Source: Falsiroseomonas selenitidurans | Lineage (GTDB): Bacteria; Pseudomonadota; Alphaproteobacteria; Acetobacterales; Acetobacteraceae | Assembly: GCF_012103215.1 (NCBI RefSeq) | Contig: NZ_JAAVNE010000006.1 | Coordinates: 1 to 64,000, forward strand | Length of the DNA: 64,000 nt | Reading direction: 5' to 3' | In this document: one piece after another, positions 8,931 through 17,884 of the stretch | How positions within the stretch are numbered: position 1 is the first letter of the stretch | How the letters are laid out: each line of letters begins with the position of its first letter | Position numbers and translations under genes: made by a program | Notes under the pieces: generated by a model | Databases searched by the model: none | What the model saw: the letters and a program-made list of their open reading frames with translations, nothing else | What the model was told of the DNA's origin: nothing

Positions 8931-10426
8931 GCTCAGCCATTCCCATGCCGGGCCCGGTGCCCGCGAACGGCCCGGCCGCGGGCCCGCAGCCGATCGGCCG
9001 CATCGTGCCGCAACCGGCCGGCAGCCTGCCGCCGGACGGGCCGCCGCCGGATGGCCCGCAGGGCGGCGCGCTGGCGCCGCGCCCCGCGGCGGCGCCCCCC
9101 GCGCTGTGGCAGCCGCCGGAGGACCAGCTGATCCTCGATGCGCCGCGGCCGCGCACCGGGCTGCCCATCACGCTGGGTTACCTGATCGTCGGCATCTTCG
9201 TCATCGGCCTCGGCCTCTGGGCCAGCCTGACGCCGCTGGCCGAGGCCGCCATCGCCCCCGGCATCCTGAAGGTGGAAGGCACCCGCCGCACCATCCAGCA
9301 TTTTGAGGGCGGCATCGTGCGGGAGATCCTGGTCCGCGACGGCGACGCGGTGGCCGCCGGCCAGGTGCTGATGCGCCTCGACCAGCCACAGGCCCTGCAG
9401 CAGACGGAAACCCTGCGCAGCCAGCGCTGGGCCTTCCTGGCGCAGGATGCGCGGCTGGTGGCGGAACTCGCCGGCGCCCCCGCCATCACCTTCCCCGAGG
9501 ATCTGCTGGCCTCCACCGAGCCGCGCGCCGCGGAGGTCATCAGCGGGCAGCGCGCCCTGTTCCAGGCGCGCAGCATCGCGCTGACCAGCCAGCTGGAGGT
9601 GCTGCGCACCCGCATCGACCAGCACCGCGCCACCATCGCCTCCGCCGAAGGGCAGATGGACGCGCAGCAGCGCATGCTGGTGCTATTGCGGGCCGAGGAA
9701 TCCAACACCGCCCAGCTGCTGCGCCAGGGCCTGGCGCGGCTGCCGCAGCTGCTGGCCCTGCAGCGCCAGGTTGCCTCGGTGGACGGCAACATCACCGATA
9801 TCCGCAACCAGATGGTGCGTTCCCGCGCCCAGATCGAGGAATCGGAACGCGAGATGGAGCGGGTGCAGAACCAGCGCACCCAGGACGTCTCCACCGAACT
9901 GCGCGAGGTGCGGCTGCGGCTTTCGGAAACCGAGGAGCGGCTGCGCGCGGCGGAGGATGTCTCCACCCGGCTCGAGATCACCGCGCCGGAGGCCGGCACG
10001 GTGCTGAACCTGCGCGTCTTCACCGTGGGCGCGGTGCTGCGCCCGGGCGACCCGGTGATGGACCTGGTGCCGCAGGAGGACCGCATCATCGCCGAGGTGA
10101 ATGTGCAGCCGAACGACATCGACGTGCTGCATCCCGGCCTGCAGGCGGAGGTGCGGCTGCCCGCCTTCAAGCAGCGGCTGGTGCCCTACCTGCACGGCCA
10201 CGTCACCTTCGTCGCCTCCGACATCACGCAGGATGAGCGGCGCGGGCTGAGCTACTACCGGGTGCACATCCAGCTGGACGAAGAACAGCTTCGCGCGCTG
10301 GAGGGCGTGCAGCTGCGCGCCGGCATGGCGGTGGAAGCGCAGATCCGCACCGGGGAGCGCAGCTTCGCCCGCTACATGCTGCAGCCGCTCTTCGACAGCT
10401 TCCACCGCGCCTTCCGCGAGCAATAG
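8927..10426 (+). CDS. HlyD-family periplasmic adaptor of the type I exporter
   Basis: 499 aa, start overlapping the exporter stop (ATGA). The unusually long, Pro/Gly/Ala-rich cytoplasmic N-terminus (about residues 1-80) precedes one transmembrane helix (residues about 85-105) and the PrtE/HlyD core: lipoyl half-motif HFEGGIVREILVRDGDAVAAGQVL, a long Gln/Glu/Arg-rich coiled-coil hairpin (about 150-340), then the second lipoyl half EITAPEAGTVLNLRVFTVG and a beta-barrel. It links the inner-membrane exporter to an outer-membrane channel. Confidence 0.93.
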   Translation: MSSAIPMPGPVPANGPAAGPQPIGRIVPQPAGSLPPDGPPPDGPQGGALAPRPAAAPPALWQPPEDQLILDAPRPRTGLPITLGYLIVGIFVIGLGLWASLTPLAEAAIAPGILKVEGTRRTIQHFEGGIVREILVRDGDAVAAGQVLMRLDQPQALQQTETLRSQRWAFLAQDARLVAELAGAPAITFPEDLLASTEPRAAEVISGQRALFQARSIALTSQLEVLRTRIDQHRATIASAEGQMDAQQRMLVLLRAEESNTAQLLRQGLARLPQLLALQRQVASVDGNITDIRNQMVRSRAQIEESEREMERVQNQRTQDVSTELREVRLRLSETEERLRAAEDVSTRLEITAPEAGTVLNLRVFTVGAVLRPGDPVMDLVPQEDRIIAEVNVQPNDIDVLHPGLQAEVRLPAFKQRLVPYLHGHVTFVASDITQDERRGLSYYRVHIQLDEEQLRALEGVQLRAGMAVEAQIRTGERSFARYMLQPLFDSFHRAFREQ

Positions 10427-10437
10427 GAAACACGGCC

Positions 10438-10767
10438 ATGTCCATCCCCACCGTCTTCGGCGACGGCGTCATCGACGTGCATGTGGTCAGCGGCGTCGCC
10501 CGCATCACGCTGGGCGCGCAGACCGCGGCCGGCGCGAAGGAAGGCAAGCCGGAACCCTCCGCCCTGCTGCTGGTGCCGGTGCTGCAGCTGGGCAACCTAG
10601 CCCGCGTGCTGGCCGAGGTGACGCGCCAGGTGGAAGCCAAGGCGCGGGAGGCGCAGGGCCAGGCGGCGACGCCGTCGCCGGCCCATGGCCAGGTGCTGCA
10701 GGCGCAGCAGCCGCAGCCGGAAGCGCCGGCCGACCAGGTCTCCGGCGCCTTCCGCTTCAACGGCTGA
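10438..10767 (+). CDS. Small protein of unknown function, last gene of the secretion operon
   Basis: 109 aa, ATG 10438, 11 bp after the adaptor gene. No recognised family. Residues 1-65 look folded, with alternating hydrophobic strands (VIDVHVVSGVARITLG) and a helix (LGNLARVLAEVTRQVEAKAR); the C-terminal third is low-complexity Gln/Pro/Ala. No signal peptide or membrane segment is visible. Tight linkage to the exporter suggests a cytosolic helper or regulator, but nothing in the sequence proves this. Confidence 0.65.
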   Translation: MSIPTVFGDGVIDVHVVSGVARITLGAQTAAGAKEGKPEPSALLLVPVLQLGNLARVLAEVTRQVEAKAREAQGQAATPSPAHGQVLQAQQPQPEAPADQVSGAFRFNG

Positions 10768-10771
10768 CCGG

Positions 10772-10791
10772 GCACCCCGGCCCGGGGGTGC
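10772..10791. terminator. Hairpin between convergent operons
   Basis: Perfect 7-bp inverted repeat GCACCCC / GGGGTGC (10772-10778 and 10785-10791) with a 6-nt loop, located between the convergent stops of the secretion operon and galE. There is no T-tract, as is common in GC-rich genomes, so bidirectional termination is inferred from position and stem only. Confidence 0.55.
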
Positions 10792-10795
10792 TGCT

Positions 10796-11797
10796 TCAGG
10801 CGGCCGCGCGGCGGTCGCCATAGCCTTCCGGATGCGCCACGCGCCAGTCCCACGCCGTGCGCACGATGGATTCCAGATCCGGGAAGCGCGGCGACCAGCC
10901 GGTATCCTGGCGCAGGCGGGCGGAGGAGGCGACCAGCACCGCCGGGTCGCCTTCCCGCCGCGGGCCCAGCGTGTGCGGCACCGGTCGGCCGCCCACCTTC
11001 TGCACCATGTCGATCACCTCGCGCACCGAATAGCCGGTGCCGTTGCCGAGGTTGTAGCGGACCGAGCGTTCCTCCAGCAGCGGCAGCACCCGCAGATGCG
11101 CATCCGCCAGATCCGTCACATGCACGTAGTCGCGCACGCCGGTGCCGTCCGGCGTCGGGTAGTCCGTGCCGAACACCATCAGCGGCGGGCGCTTGCCCAG
11201 CGCGGCGTCGATCGCCAGCGGCAGCAGGTGGGTCTCCGGCTCATGATCCTCCCCGGCCCGGCCCTCCGGGTCGGCGCCGGCGGCATTGAAGTAGCGCAGG
11301 CTGGCGAAGCGCAGGCCGTGGATCTTCTCCGCCCAGTCCAGCGCCCGCTCGCACATCAGCTTGCTCTCGCCATAGGGGGAGACGGGGCCGAGGCGCTGCT
11401 GCTCGTCGATCGGGATGCGTTCGGGAAAGCCGAACAGCGCGGCGGTCGAGGACATCACCAGCCGCAGGCAGCCATGCTTCACCGCGGCATCGGCGACGGC
11501 GGCCAGGGTGCCCAGATTCTCCGCCATGTAGCGCAGCGGGTCGCGCATGCTGTCGCCGACCAGGGACAGGGCGGCGAAGTGCAGCACCGCGTCGAAGCGG
11601 CCGCCGGCGAAGGCGCGCGCCAGCGCCTGGCGGTCCTCGCAGCGGCCTTCCACGAGCCGCACGCCGGCCGGGATGGCGGCATGGTGGCCCTTGGACATGT
11701 CATCCAGCACCACCACCTCGTCGCCCCGGTCGCGCAGGGCGAGGACGGTATGGCTGCCCACATAACCGGCCCCGCCGGTCACCAGATAACGACCCAA
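10796..11797 (-). CDS. galE: UDP-glucose 4-epimerase
   Basis: 333 aa from a TTG at 11797, chosen because GGGAG lies 9 bp upstream and the protein then begins GRYLVTGGAGYVGSH, exactly at the family's NAD-binding motif; the next ATG (11848) adds 17 unlikely residues. Other GalE marks are DDMSKGH, catalytic SSTAALFG and YGESK, RYFNAAGADPEG and GTGVRDYVHVTDLA. It interconverts UDP-glucose and UDP-galactose for surface polysaccharides, which fits the glycosyltransferases at 5151-6583 and 28145. It is convergent with the secretion operon. Confidence 0.93.
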   Translation of the reverse strand: MGRYLVTGGAGYVGSHTVLALRDRGDEVVVLDDMSKGHHAAIPAGVRLVEGRCEDRQALARAFAGGRFDAVLHFAALSLVGDSMRDPLRYMAENLGTLAAVADAAVKHGCLRLVMSSTAALFGFPERIPIDEQQRLGPVSPYGESKLMCERALDWAEKIHGLRFASLRYFNAAGADPEGRAGEDHEPETHLLPLAIDAALGKRPPLMVFGTDYPTPDGTGVRDYVHVTDLADAHLRVLPLLEERSVRYNLGNGTGYSVREVIDMVQKVGGRPVPHTLGPRREGDPAVLVASSARLRQDTGWSPRFPDLESIVRTAWDWRVAHPEGYGDRRAAA

Positions 11798-11928
11798 TGC
11801 GCAAGCTCCCACTCGCCCGGCCCCCAGGCGGCCTGGCCAGGGGCGCATTCTACACCCGCGAATGTGTCAGAAAATGCGCCATCGCGGGCCCGGTTGAGGC
11901 ATTCCCGCCGCGGCGCCATAAACCCTGC

Positions 11929-12798
11929 ATGATCGTCCCGCGCGCACCGGCCCGAACCGGCTTCCTGCTGGCCCTGGCCCTCGCCGGCCCGCCCGGCCGG
12001 GCCGCCGCGGTGGAGGCACCGCCGGCGCGGGCCGCGGATTGGGCGGCGCTGCCGCTTCCTAGCCCCGGCCCGGCACGGGCCATTGGCGGCACCGCGCTGG
12101 GCTGCCTGGCCGGCGGCGTCGCGCTGCCGGCGGCAGGCCCCGGCTGGCAGGCCATCAACACCCACCGCAACCGCCAATGGGGCCACCCGGCGACCCTCGC
12201 CCTGCTGCGTCACCTGGCCGGCCAGGCGCGGTCGGCGGGGCTGCCGGACCTCTACATCGGCGACCTGTCGCAACCGCGCGGCGGGCCCATGCCCTCCGAC
12301 CATGCCAGCCACCAGAACGGGCTCGATGCCGATATCTGGCTGGACCTGCGGCCGAAGCCCAGCCTGCCGGCCAGCCGGCGCAGCAACCTCGCCATCCCCT
12401 CCCTGGTGCGGCCGGACGGGCAGGCGGTGGACCCGGCGCGCTGGACCCCGCGGCATGCGGCGCTGATCCGCCTGGCAGCCGAAAGCCCGGGGCTCGACCG
12501 GCTGCTGGTGAACCCGGCGATCAAGCGGCGGCTCTGCGCCGAGCATCGCGGCGCGCCCTGGCTGCGCCGGGTGCGGCCCTGGCGCGGCCATGACAGCCAC
12601 ATGCACCTGCGCCTGCGCTGCCCGGCGGACAGCCCGGATTGCCGCGACATCGCCCCGCCGCCGCCCGGCGATGGCTGCGATGCGACGCTGGAATGGTGGT
12701 TCTCCGAGGAAGCCCGCCGCCCGGCGCCCCGCCCCGCCCGCCCCGGCCCACCGCCGCGCCTGCCGCTGGCCTGCGCCACGGTGCGCGCCGCGCCCTGA
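11929..12798 (+). CDS. mepA: Penicillin-insensitive murein endopeptidase (peptidase M74)
   Basis: 289 aa from ATG 11929 with an N-terminal signal peptide (FLLALALAGPPGRAAA). The M74 hallmarks are present: GGPMPSDHASHQNGLDADIW, holding the zinc-binding His and Asp, and HDSHMHLRLRCP, holding the third ligand, plus the paired cysteines of the family (CPADSPDC). It cleaves D-Ala-meso-DAP cross-links in periplasmic peptidoglycan. A Pro/Arg-rich tail follows the domain. It is divergent from galE across 131 bp and precedes an ABC importer after 148 bp. Confidence 0.93.
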   Translation: MIVPRAPARTGFLLALALAGPPGRAAAVEAPPARAADWAALPLPSPGPARAIGGTALGCLAGGVALPAAGPGWQAINTHRNRQWGHPATLALLRHLAGQARSAGLPDLYIGDLSQPRGGPMPSDHASHQNGLDADIWLDLRPKPSLPASRRSNLAIPSLVRPDGQAVDPARWTPRHAALIRLAAESPGLDRLLVNPAIKRRLCAEHRGAPWLRRVRPWRGHDSHMHLRLRCPADSPDCRDIAPPPPGDGCDATLEWWFSEEARRPAPRPARPGPPPRLPLACATVRAAP

Positions 12799-12946
12799 CG
12801 GCAGGCGTCCTGCCCAATCCGCGGGCAGTTTCGGCGGCCGCGCGGCCTTCCCGGCGGCATCCGGCGTGGCCCGCGTCTTGCGTGGCCTGCCCCGCCTGTC
12901 GCACACAGGACCGTGCGCGCACCCCGCGCGCCAACCGGGGGATGAG

Positions 12947-13756
12947 ATGGAGCGACCTTTCGTCGAGATCAGCGGCGTCGCCATGCGGTATGGCGGCGTG
13001 GAAGGGACGCTGGCCTTGCAGAACGCGACGCTGTCCGTCGGCAAGGGTGAGTTCATTGCCGTGGTCGGCCCCTCCGGCTGCGGCAAGTCCACGCTGATGA
13101 AGCTGGTCACCGGCCTGTGGCCCGCCACCGCCGGCACCCTGCTGGTCGCGGGGCAGGAGGTGGACGGGCCCCTTTCGATCGCCGGCATGGCGTTCCAGAA
13201 CCCCACCCTGCTGCCATGGCGCAACATCCTGGACAATGTGATGCTGCCGCTGGAGGTGGTGGAGCCGCATCGCCGCCAGCTGCGCGCGCAGCGCGCCATG
13301 TACGAAGCCCGGGCGCAGGACCTGCTGAAGCTGGTCGGGCTCGGCGGCTTCGACAAGAAATTCCCGCATGAGCTCTCGGGCGGCATGCAGCAGCGCGCCA
13401 GCCTGTGCCGCGCGCTGATCCACGAACCCGCCCTGCTGATGCTGGACGAGCCCTTCGCCGCGCTCGACATCTTCACCCGGGAGGATCTCTGGGCGGTGCT
13501 GCAGGGCGTCTGGATGGCGCGCAAGCCCACCGTCATCCTGGTGACGCACGACCTGCGCGAGGCCGCCTACCTGGCCGACCGCGTGCTGGTCATGTCGTCC
13601 CGCCCCGGGCGGATCATCGCCGAGCGGGTGGTGGACCTGCCCCGGCCGCGCACGCTGGAGACCACCTACAAGCCCGAATTCGTCTCCCTCGTGCATGACC
13701 TGCGCGAGCACATCAGCGCCGCCCGCAAGGGCGAGGAGGTCGTCCATGGCCAGTGA
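12947..13756 (+). CDS. Nitrate/sulfonate/taurine-type ABC transporter ATP-binding protein
   Basis: 269 aa from ATG 12947, behind a CCGGGGG ribosome site; the longer open frame from 12590 overlaps mepA. Walker A GPSGCGKST, Q-loop MAFQNPTLLPWRNILDNV, signature LSGGMQQRASLCRA and Walker B LLMLDEPFAALD identify the SsuB/TauB/NrtD group. It energises import of a small anion or amine with the permease that overlaps its end by 11 bp. The expected SsuA-like binding protein is not in the window. Confidence 0.9.
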   Translation: MERPFVEISGVAMRYGGVEGTLALQNATLSVGKGEFIAVVGPSGCGKSTLMKLVTGLWPATAGTLLVAGQEVDGPLSIAGMAFQNPTLLPWRNILDNVMLPLEVVEPHRRQLRAQRAMYEARAQDLLKLVGLGGFDKKFPHELSGGMQQRASLCRALIHEPALLMLDEPFAALDIFTREDLWAVLQGVWMARKPTVILVTHDLREAAYLADRVLVMSSRPGRIIAERVVDLPRPRTLETTYKPEFVSLVHDLREHISAARKGEEVVHGQ

Positions 13757-14645
13757 CGCCGTGCTGCCTGCCGCCGCGGCCCCCGCCGCGGCCTCGAACG
13801 ATGCCACCATGTCGCCGGAGGCGATGCGCCGGCTGCAGGCCATGGCCGTGGCGCAGCGCCGCCGCCGCCGCCTGCAGGCCTGGCTGCCATGGCTGGTCAT
13901 CGTCGGCATGTTCGTGGTGTGGGAGATCGGCGTCCACGCCTTCAACGTGCAGCAATTCGTGCTGCCGGCGCCGTCCGCCATCGCCGAGAGCATGGTGAAG
14001 TGGTGGGTGCCGCTGCTGGACAATTCCTGGCAGACGCTGATGACGACGCTGGTGGGCTTCTTCCTGGCCGTGGTCTTCGGGCTGCTGCTGGGGGTTGCCA
14101 TCGGCAGCTCCACCCTGCTGTATCACGGGCTCTATCCGCTGCTGATCGGCTTCAACTCCGTGCCCAAGGTGGCGGTGGTGCCGATCCTGGTGATCTGGTT
14201 CGGCATCGGCACCGTGCCGGCCATCATCACCGCCTTCATGATCAGCTTCTTCCCCATCGTGGTGAATGTCGCCACCGGCATCGCGACGGTGGAGCCGGAG
14301 TTGCGCGACGTGCTGCGGGCGCTGGGCGCGCGGCCTTCGGACATCATCCGCAAGGTCGGCCTGCCGCGGGCGATGCCGTATTTCTTCGCCTCGCTGAAGA
14401 TCGCCATCACGGTCGCCTTCGTCGGCTCCATCATCGCGGAGACGGTGGCGGCCAACAAAGGCATCGGCCACCTGATGATCCTGGCTTCCTCACGCTTCGA
14501 CGTGCCGCTGGTCTTCGCCGGGCTGATCGTGACGGCGGTGATGGGCGTGGCCATGTATGTCGCCGCCGTGGCGATCGAGAACCGCACCACCGGCTGGGCC
14601 ATGCGGGGCCAGAACGACCAGCAAGTGACCGTCCCCGGGGTGTAG
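13746..14645 (+). CDS. SsuC/TauC-type ABC transporter permease
   Basis: 299 aa from ATG 13746. A charged cytoplasmic N-terminus is followed by about six membrane helices. The BPD_transp_1 EAA-loop region is visible around VEPELRDVLRALGARPSDIIRKVGLP. Overlap with the ATPase gene shows they form one transporter. Ligand is unknown; sulfonates, thiamine precursors and nitrate are all transported by this group. Confidence 0.9.
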   Translation: MASDAVLPAAAAPAAASNDATMSPEAMRRLQAMAVAQRRRRRLQAWLPWLVIVGMFVVWEIGVHAFNVQQFVLPAPSAIAESMVKWWVPLLDNSWQTLMTTLVGFFLAVVFGLLLGVAIGSSTLLYHGLYPLLIGFNSVPKVAVVPILVIWFGIGTVPAIITAFMISFFPIVVNVATGIATVEPELRDVLRALGARPSDIIRKVGLPRAMPYFFASLKIAITVAFVGSIIAETVAANKGIGHLMILASSRFDVPLVFAGLIVTAVMGVAMYVAAVAIENRTTGWAMRGQNDQQVTVPGV

Positions 14646-14658
14646 GGCCCCGCCCCGC

Positions 14659-14679
14659 CCCCGGCCTTTCCGGCCGGGG
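14659..14679. terminator. GC-rich hairpin after the ABC permease
   Basis: Perfect 8-bp stem CCCCGGCC / GGCCGGGG with a 5-nt loop, 14 bp after the permease stop and 62 bp before dgoK. No T-tract. Possible transcript end or 3' stabiliser of the importer mRNA. Confidence 0.45.
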
Positions 14680-14740
14680 CTTGCGCCCGGCCCCGGCTCG
14701 GCGCATCCCTGGCGCCGGGGATGAAACGACGGAACGGGGC

Positions 14741-15616
14741 ATGATCGGCGTCGATTGGGGCACAACGAGTCTGCGCGCCTATCGCCTGGGCGCCGACGGC
14801 CGGGCCCGGGATCGCCTCGACCGCCCCGGCGGCATCCTCACCGTGGCGCCGGGCGGCTTTCCCGCCGCGCTGCAGGACGCCATCGGCCCCTGGCTTGCGG
14901 CCGGGGAGCGCCATGTGCTGCTCTGCGGCATGGTCGGCAGCCGCCAGGGCTGGGTGGAGGCGCCCTATCTGCGCTGCCCCGCCGGCCCGGCCGAGATCGC
15001 CGCCGCCACCATCGCCATCCCCTTCGACGGCGCCGAATGCCGCCTGGTGCCCGGCCTGACGACGGAGGATGCCGCCGGCATCCCCGACGTGATGCGCGGC
15101 GAGGAGACCAAGCTGGTGGCGCTGGCGGAAAGCCTCGGCACGGCGCTGGCGTGCCTGCCCGGCACGCACAGCAAATGGGCGCGGCTGGAAGACGGGCGCG
15201 TCACCGGCTTCACCACCCACATGACCGGCGAGACTTTTGCGGCGCTGTCCGAGCACACGATCCTGGCGCGCACCAGCACGGATGGCCCGGATGTGCCCGA
15301 GGCCTTCGCCCGCGGCGTGGACCGCGCCCGCCAGCCCGGCGGCCTGCTGCACCATCTGTTCGGCGCCCGCACCCTGCACCTGATGGACCGGCTGGCGCAG
15401 GCGGAAACCCGCAGCTTCCTGTCCGGCCTGCTGATCGGGCACGAGATCGCCGCCGCGGCCGCCGATGCCCGCCAGGTGCACCTGGCGAGCGCCGCGCATC
15501 TGGCCGCGCTCTATGCCGCGGCGCTGGCACGCAACGGCATCGCGGTGACGCAGCACGACCCCGACCTGGTCGCGCAGGGCCTCGCCCGCATCGGGAGGGA
15601 TCTGGGATGGGTCTGA
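14741..15616 (+). CDS. dgoK: 2-dehydro-3-deoxygalactonokinase
   Basis: 291 aa from ATG 14741, preceded by a GGAACGGGG ribosome site; the upstream in-frame region belongs to the permease gene. The N-terminal phosphate motif MIGVDWGTTSLRAYRL, the CGMVGSRQGWVEAPY block and LPGTHSKWARLEDGRVTGF are typical of DgoK. It phosphorylates 2-keto-3-deoxy-galactonate at C6 in the De Ley-Doudoroff route. It overlaps the aldolase gene by 10 bp. Galactonate dehydratase is not in the window. Confidence 0.92.
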   Translation: MIGVDWGTTSLRAYRLGADGRARDRLDRPGGILTVAPGGFPAALQDAIGPWLAAGERHVLLCGMVGSRQGWVEAPYLRCPAGPAEIAAATIAIPFDGAECRLVPGLTTEDAAGIPDVMRGEETKLVALAESLGTALACLPGTHSKWARLEDGRVTGFTTHMTGETFAALSEHTILARTSTDGPDVPEAFARGVDRARQPGGLLHHLFGARTLHLMDRLAQAETRSFLSGLLIGHEIAAAAADARQVHLASAAHLAALYAAALARNGIAVTQHDPDLVAQGLARIGRDLGWV

Positions 15617-16215
15617 AGGACTGGCTCGCGGCCTGCCCGCTGGTCGCGATCCTGCGCGGCCTGAAGCCGGAGGAAGCGGTGAAGGTGGGCGAGGCGCTGG
15701 TTGAAGCCGGCATCGCCGTGCTGGAGGTGCCGCTGAACTCGCCCGAGCCGCTGGAGAGCATCCGCATCCTGGCGCATCGCTTCGGCGAGGATGCGCTGGT
15801 CGGCGCCGGCACGGTGACGGACCCCGCCGATTGCGCGCGCATCGCCGCCGTGGGCGGCCGGCTGGTGGTGACGCCGCATGCCGATCCCGCCGTGGTGCGG
15901 GCGGCCAAGGCGGAAGGCATGATCGCCATCCCCGGCTTCTTCACGCCCGGGGAGGCTTTCGCCCTGCTCAAGGCCGGCGCCGACGGGCTGAAGCTGTTCC
16001 CGGCGGAAGCCGGTTCGCCCGCCATGCTGAAGGCGCTGCTGGCGGTGCTGCCGAAGGGCACCCGGGTGCTGCCGGTGGGCGGCATCGATGCGCACAACAT
16101 TCCCGCCTGGCGGGACGCCGGCGCCGCCGGTTTCGGCATCGGCAGCGCCATCTACCGCCCTGGCGACACCGCTGCCATGGTCGCCGCCAAGGCCGCCAAG
16201 CTTCGCCTTGCCTGA
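15607..16215 (+). CDS. dgoA: 2-dehydro-3-deoxy-6-phosphogalactonate aldolase
   Basis: 202 aa, ATG 15607 inside the end of dgoK. KDPG/KDPGal-aldolase marks: VAILRGLKPEEA, the EVPLNSPEPLESI substrate segment, GAGTVTDPADC and Schiff-base lysine in DGLKLFPAEA, then the phosphate loop PVGGIDAHNI. The LNSPEPL form and the partnership with dgoK favour the galactonate enzyme over the Entner-Doudoroff Eda. It yields pyruvate and glyceraldehyde-3-phosphate. Confidence 0.92.
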   Translation: MGLKDWLAACPLVAILRGLKPEEAVKVGEALVEAGIAVLEVPLNSPEPLESIRILAHRFGEDALVGAGTVTDPADCARIAAVGGRLVVTPHADPAVVRAAKAEGMIAIPGFFTPGEAFALLKAGADGLKLFPAEAGSPAMLKALLAVLPKGTRVLPVGGIDAHNIPAWRDAGAAGFGIGSAIYRPGDTAAMVAAKAAKLRLA

Positions 16216-16293
16216 AACCGGCCCGGCGGGCATCAATACCCGCAATCTCCCGGCGCGGCGATCGCGCCAGGGATGAACGGGGGGCCTCGATCC

Positions 16294-17340
16294 ATGACCA
16301 TCCATCGCCGCCAGCTTGCGGCGCTCGGCGTCGCCGCGCTCGGCGCGCCCGCCCTGATCCGCAGCGCCAGCGCGCAGGAGCTGACGCTGCGCCTGCACCA
16401 TTTCCTGCCGGCCGTGTCCAACGTGCACCGCCACTTCCTGGCGCCCTGGGCGCAGAAGGTGCAGGCCGAATCGCAGGGCCGCCTGCGCATCCAGATCTTC
16501 CCCTCCATGCAGCTCGGCGGCGCGCCGCCGCAGCTGTTCGACCAGGCGCGCGACGGCGTGGTGGACATCATCTGGACCCTGCCCGGCAACACGCCCGGCC
16601 GCTTCCCGAAGATCGAGGTGTTCGAGCTGCCCTTCGTGGCGGACCCGCGGGCGCGGCCGAATGCCCTGGCCTGCCAGGAATTCTTCCAGACCCATCTGCG
16701 CGACGAATTCGCGGATGTGCACACCATCGTCGCCTGGGCGCATGATGGCGGCGTGATCCATGCCAACAAGCCGGTGCAGCGGCTGGAGGATCTGCGCGGC
16801 CTGAAGCTGCGCTTCCCGACCCGCCAGGCCGGCGAGGCGCTGCGCGCCCTCGGCGCCGCGCCGATCGGCCTGCCCATCCCGCAGGTGCCGGAAGCGCTGT
16901 CCCAGCGCGTGATCGATGGCGCGGTGGTGCCGTGGGAGGTGGTTCCGGCGATCCGCCTGGCGGAGCTGGTGAACAACCACACGGAGATCCTCGGCAGCCC
17001 GACCTTCTATTCCGCCACCTTCGTCCTGGCGATGAACAAGGCGAAATACGCGGCGATGCCGGAGGATCTGCGCCGGGTGCTGGATGCCAATTCCGGCATG
17101 GTGGCGGCGGCGATGGCGGCCAAGCCCTGGGACGAGCAGGGCCCGGTGGTGCGCGCCCAGGTCGCCCGCCGGCGGCAGAACACCATCCTGCAGCTTTCGC
17201 CGGCGGAGAAGGAGCGCTGGATGCTGGCGACCCGCCCGGTGATCGATGCCTGGATCGCCGGATCCCGCGAGCGCGGCTTCGATGGCGCCGCGCTGCTGGC
17301 CGATGCCCGCGGGCTGATCGCCAAGCACGGCGCCGCCTGA
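16294..17340 (+). CDS. TRAP transporter solute-binding protein DctP (system 1)
   Basis: 348 aa from ATG 16294, giving a twin-arginine-like leader MTIHRRQLAALGVAALGAP with cleavage near SASAQE; an ATG at 16273 adds seven residues. DctP features include LRLHHFLPAVSNVHRHFLAPWA, the LKLRFPTRQAGEALRALGA ligand-arginine region and a VPWEVVPAIR block. It binds an organic acid in the periplasm for the DctQM pair downstream. It lies 78 bp after dgoA, so galactonate or a related sugar acid is one candidate ligand; aromatic acids are another, given the pca genes downstream. Confidence 0.92.
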   Translation: MTIHRRQLAALGVAALGAPALIRSASAQELTLRLHHFLPAVSNVHRHFLAPWAQKVQAESQGRLRIQIFPSMQLGGAPPQLFDQARDGVVDIIWTLPGNTPGRFPKIEVFELPFVADPRARPNALACQEFFQTHLRDEFADVHTIVAWAHDGGVIHANKPVQRLEDLRGLKLRFPTRQAGEALRALGAAPIGLPIPQVPEALSQRVIDGAVVPWEVVPAIRLAELVNNHTEILGSPTFYSATFVLAMNKAKYAAMPEDLRRVLDANSGMVAAAMAAKPWDEQGPVVRAQVARRRQNTILQLSPAEKERWMLATRPVIDAWIAGSRERGFDGAALLADARGLIAKHGAA

Positions 17341-17377
17341 ACCCCACCCCGGCGCAGGGCATAGCAGGAGCGCCGGG

Positions 17378-17884
17378 ATGGCGGAGAGCAAGGATGCCGG
17401 GGACCCGCCGCGGGGTCCCCTGGGCGGCATCGCCCGCGCCATGGCCTTCCTGGGCGGGGTTTCGCTGCTGGTGGCGGCCACGGTCACCACCATCAGCGTG
17501 GTGCTGCGCTGGACCACCAGCCAGCCGATCCGCGGCGATTTCGAGATGGTTTCCATCGCCAGCGGCGTCGCCGTCTTCGGCTTCCTCGGCTACGGTACGC
17601 TGATGCGCGCCAACATCCTGGTGGACACCTTCACCACCTGGCTGCCGCGCCGCGTCGCCGGCCTGTTCGATGCCTTCTGGATGCTGGTCTGGGCGGCGCT
17701 GACGCTGTGGCTGGCGGAACGCATGGCGCTCGGCGCGTGGGAGACCTGGGCCAACGGCATGCGCACCATCGGCCTGCTGGCCCTGCCCTATTGGTGGGCG
17801 GTCGCCATCGGCGCCCTGGCATTTGCCGTCACCGGGCTGGCGGCGCTGCTCTGGGCCGGGCGGTTCGCGCGGGGACGCTTCTAG
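17378..17884 (+). CDS. TRAP transporter small membrane subunit DctQ (system 1)
   Basis: 168 aa with four hydrophobic segments, the usual DctQ layout (residues about 20-42, 58-80, 95-115 and 130-155). The MVSIASGVAVFGFLGYGTLMRANILVD region matches the family's central block. Its stop touches the start of the large subunit. It pairs with the DctM protein below to make the membrane complex. Confidence 0.9.
   Translation: MAESKDAGDPPRGPLGGIARAMAFLGGVSLLVAATVTTISVVLRWTTSQPIRGDFEMVSIASGVAVFGFLGYGTLMRANILVDTFTTWLPRRVAGLFDAFWMLVWAALTLWLAERMALGAWETWANGMRTIGLLALPYWWAVAIGALAFAVTGLAALLWAGRFARGRF

Noticed and set aside
13889..15616. 575-codon frame covering the permease and dgoK
   Set aside because: Its first half is a shadow of the permease in another frame; dgoK starts at 14741 with its own ribosome site.
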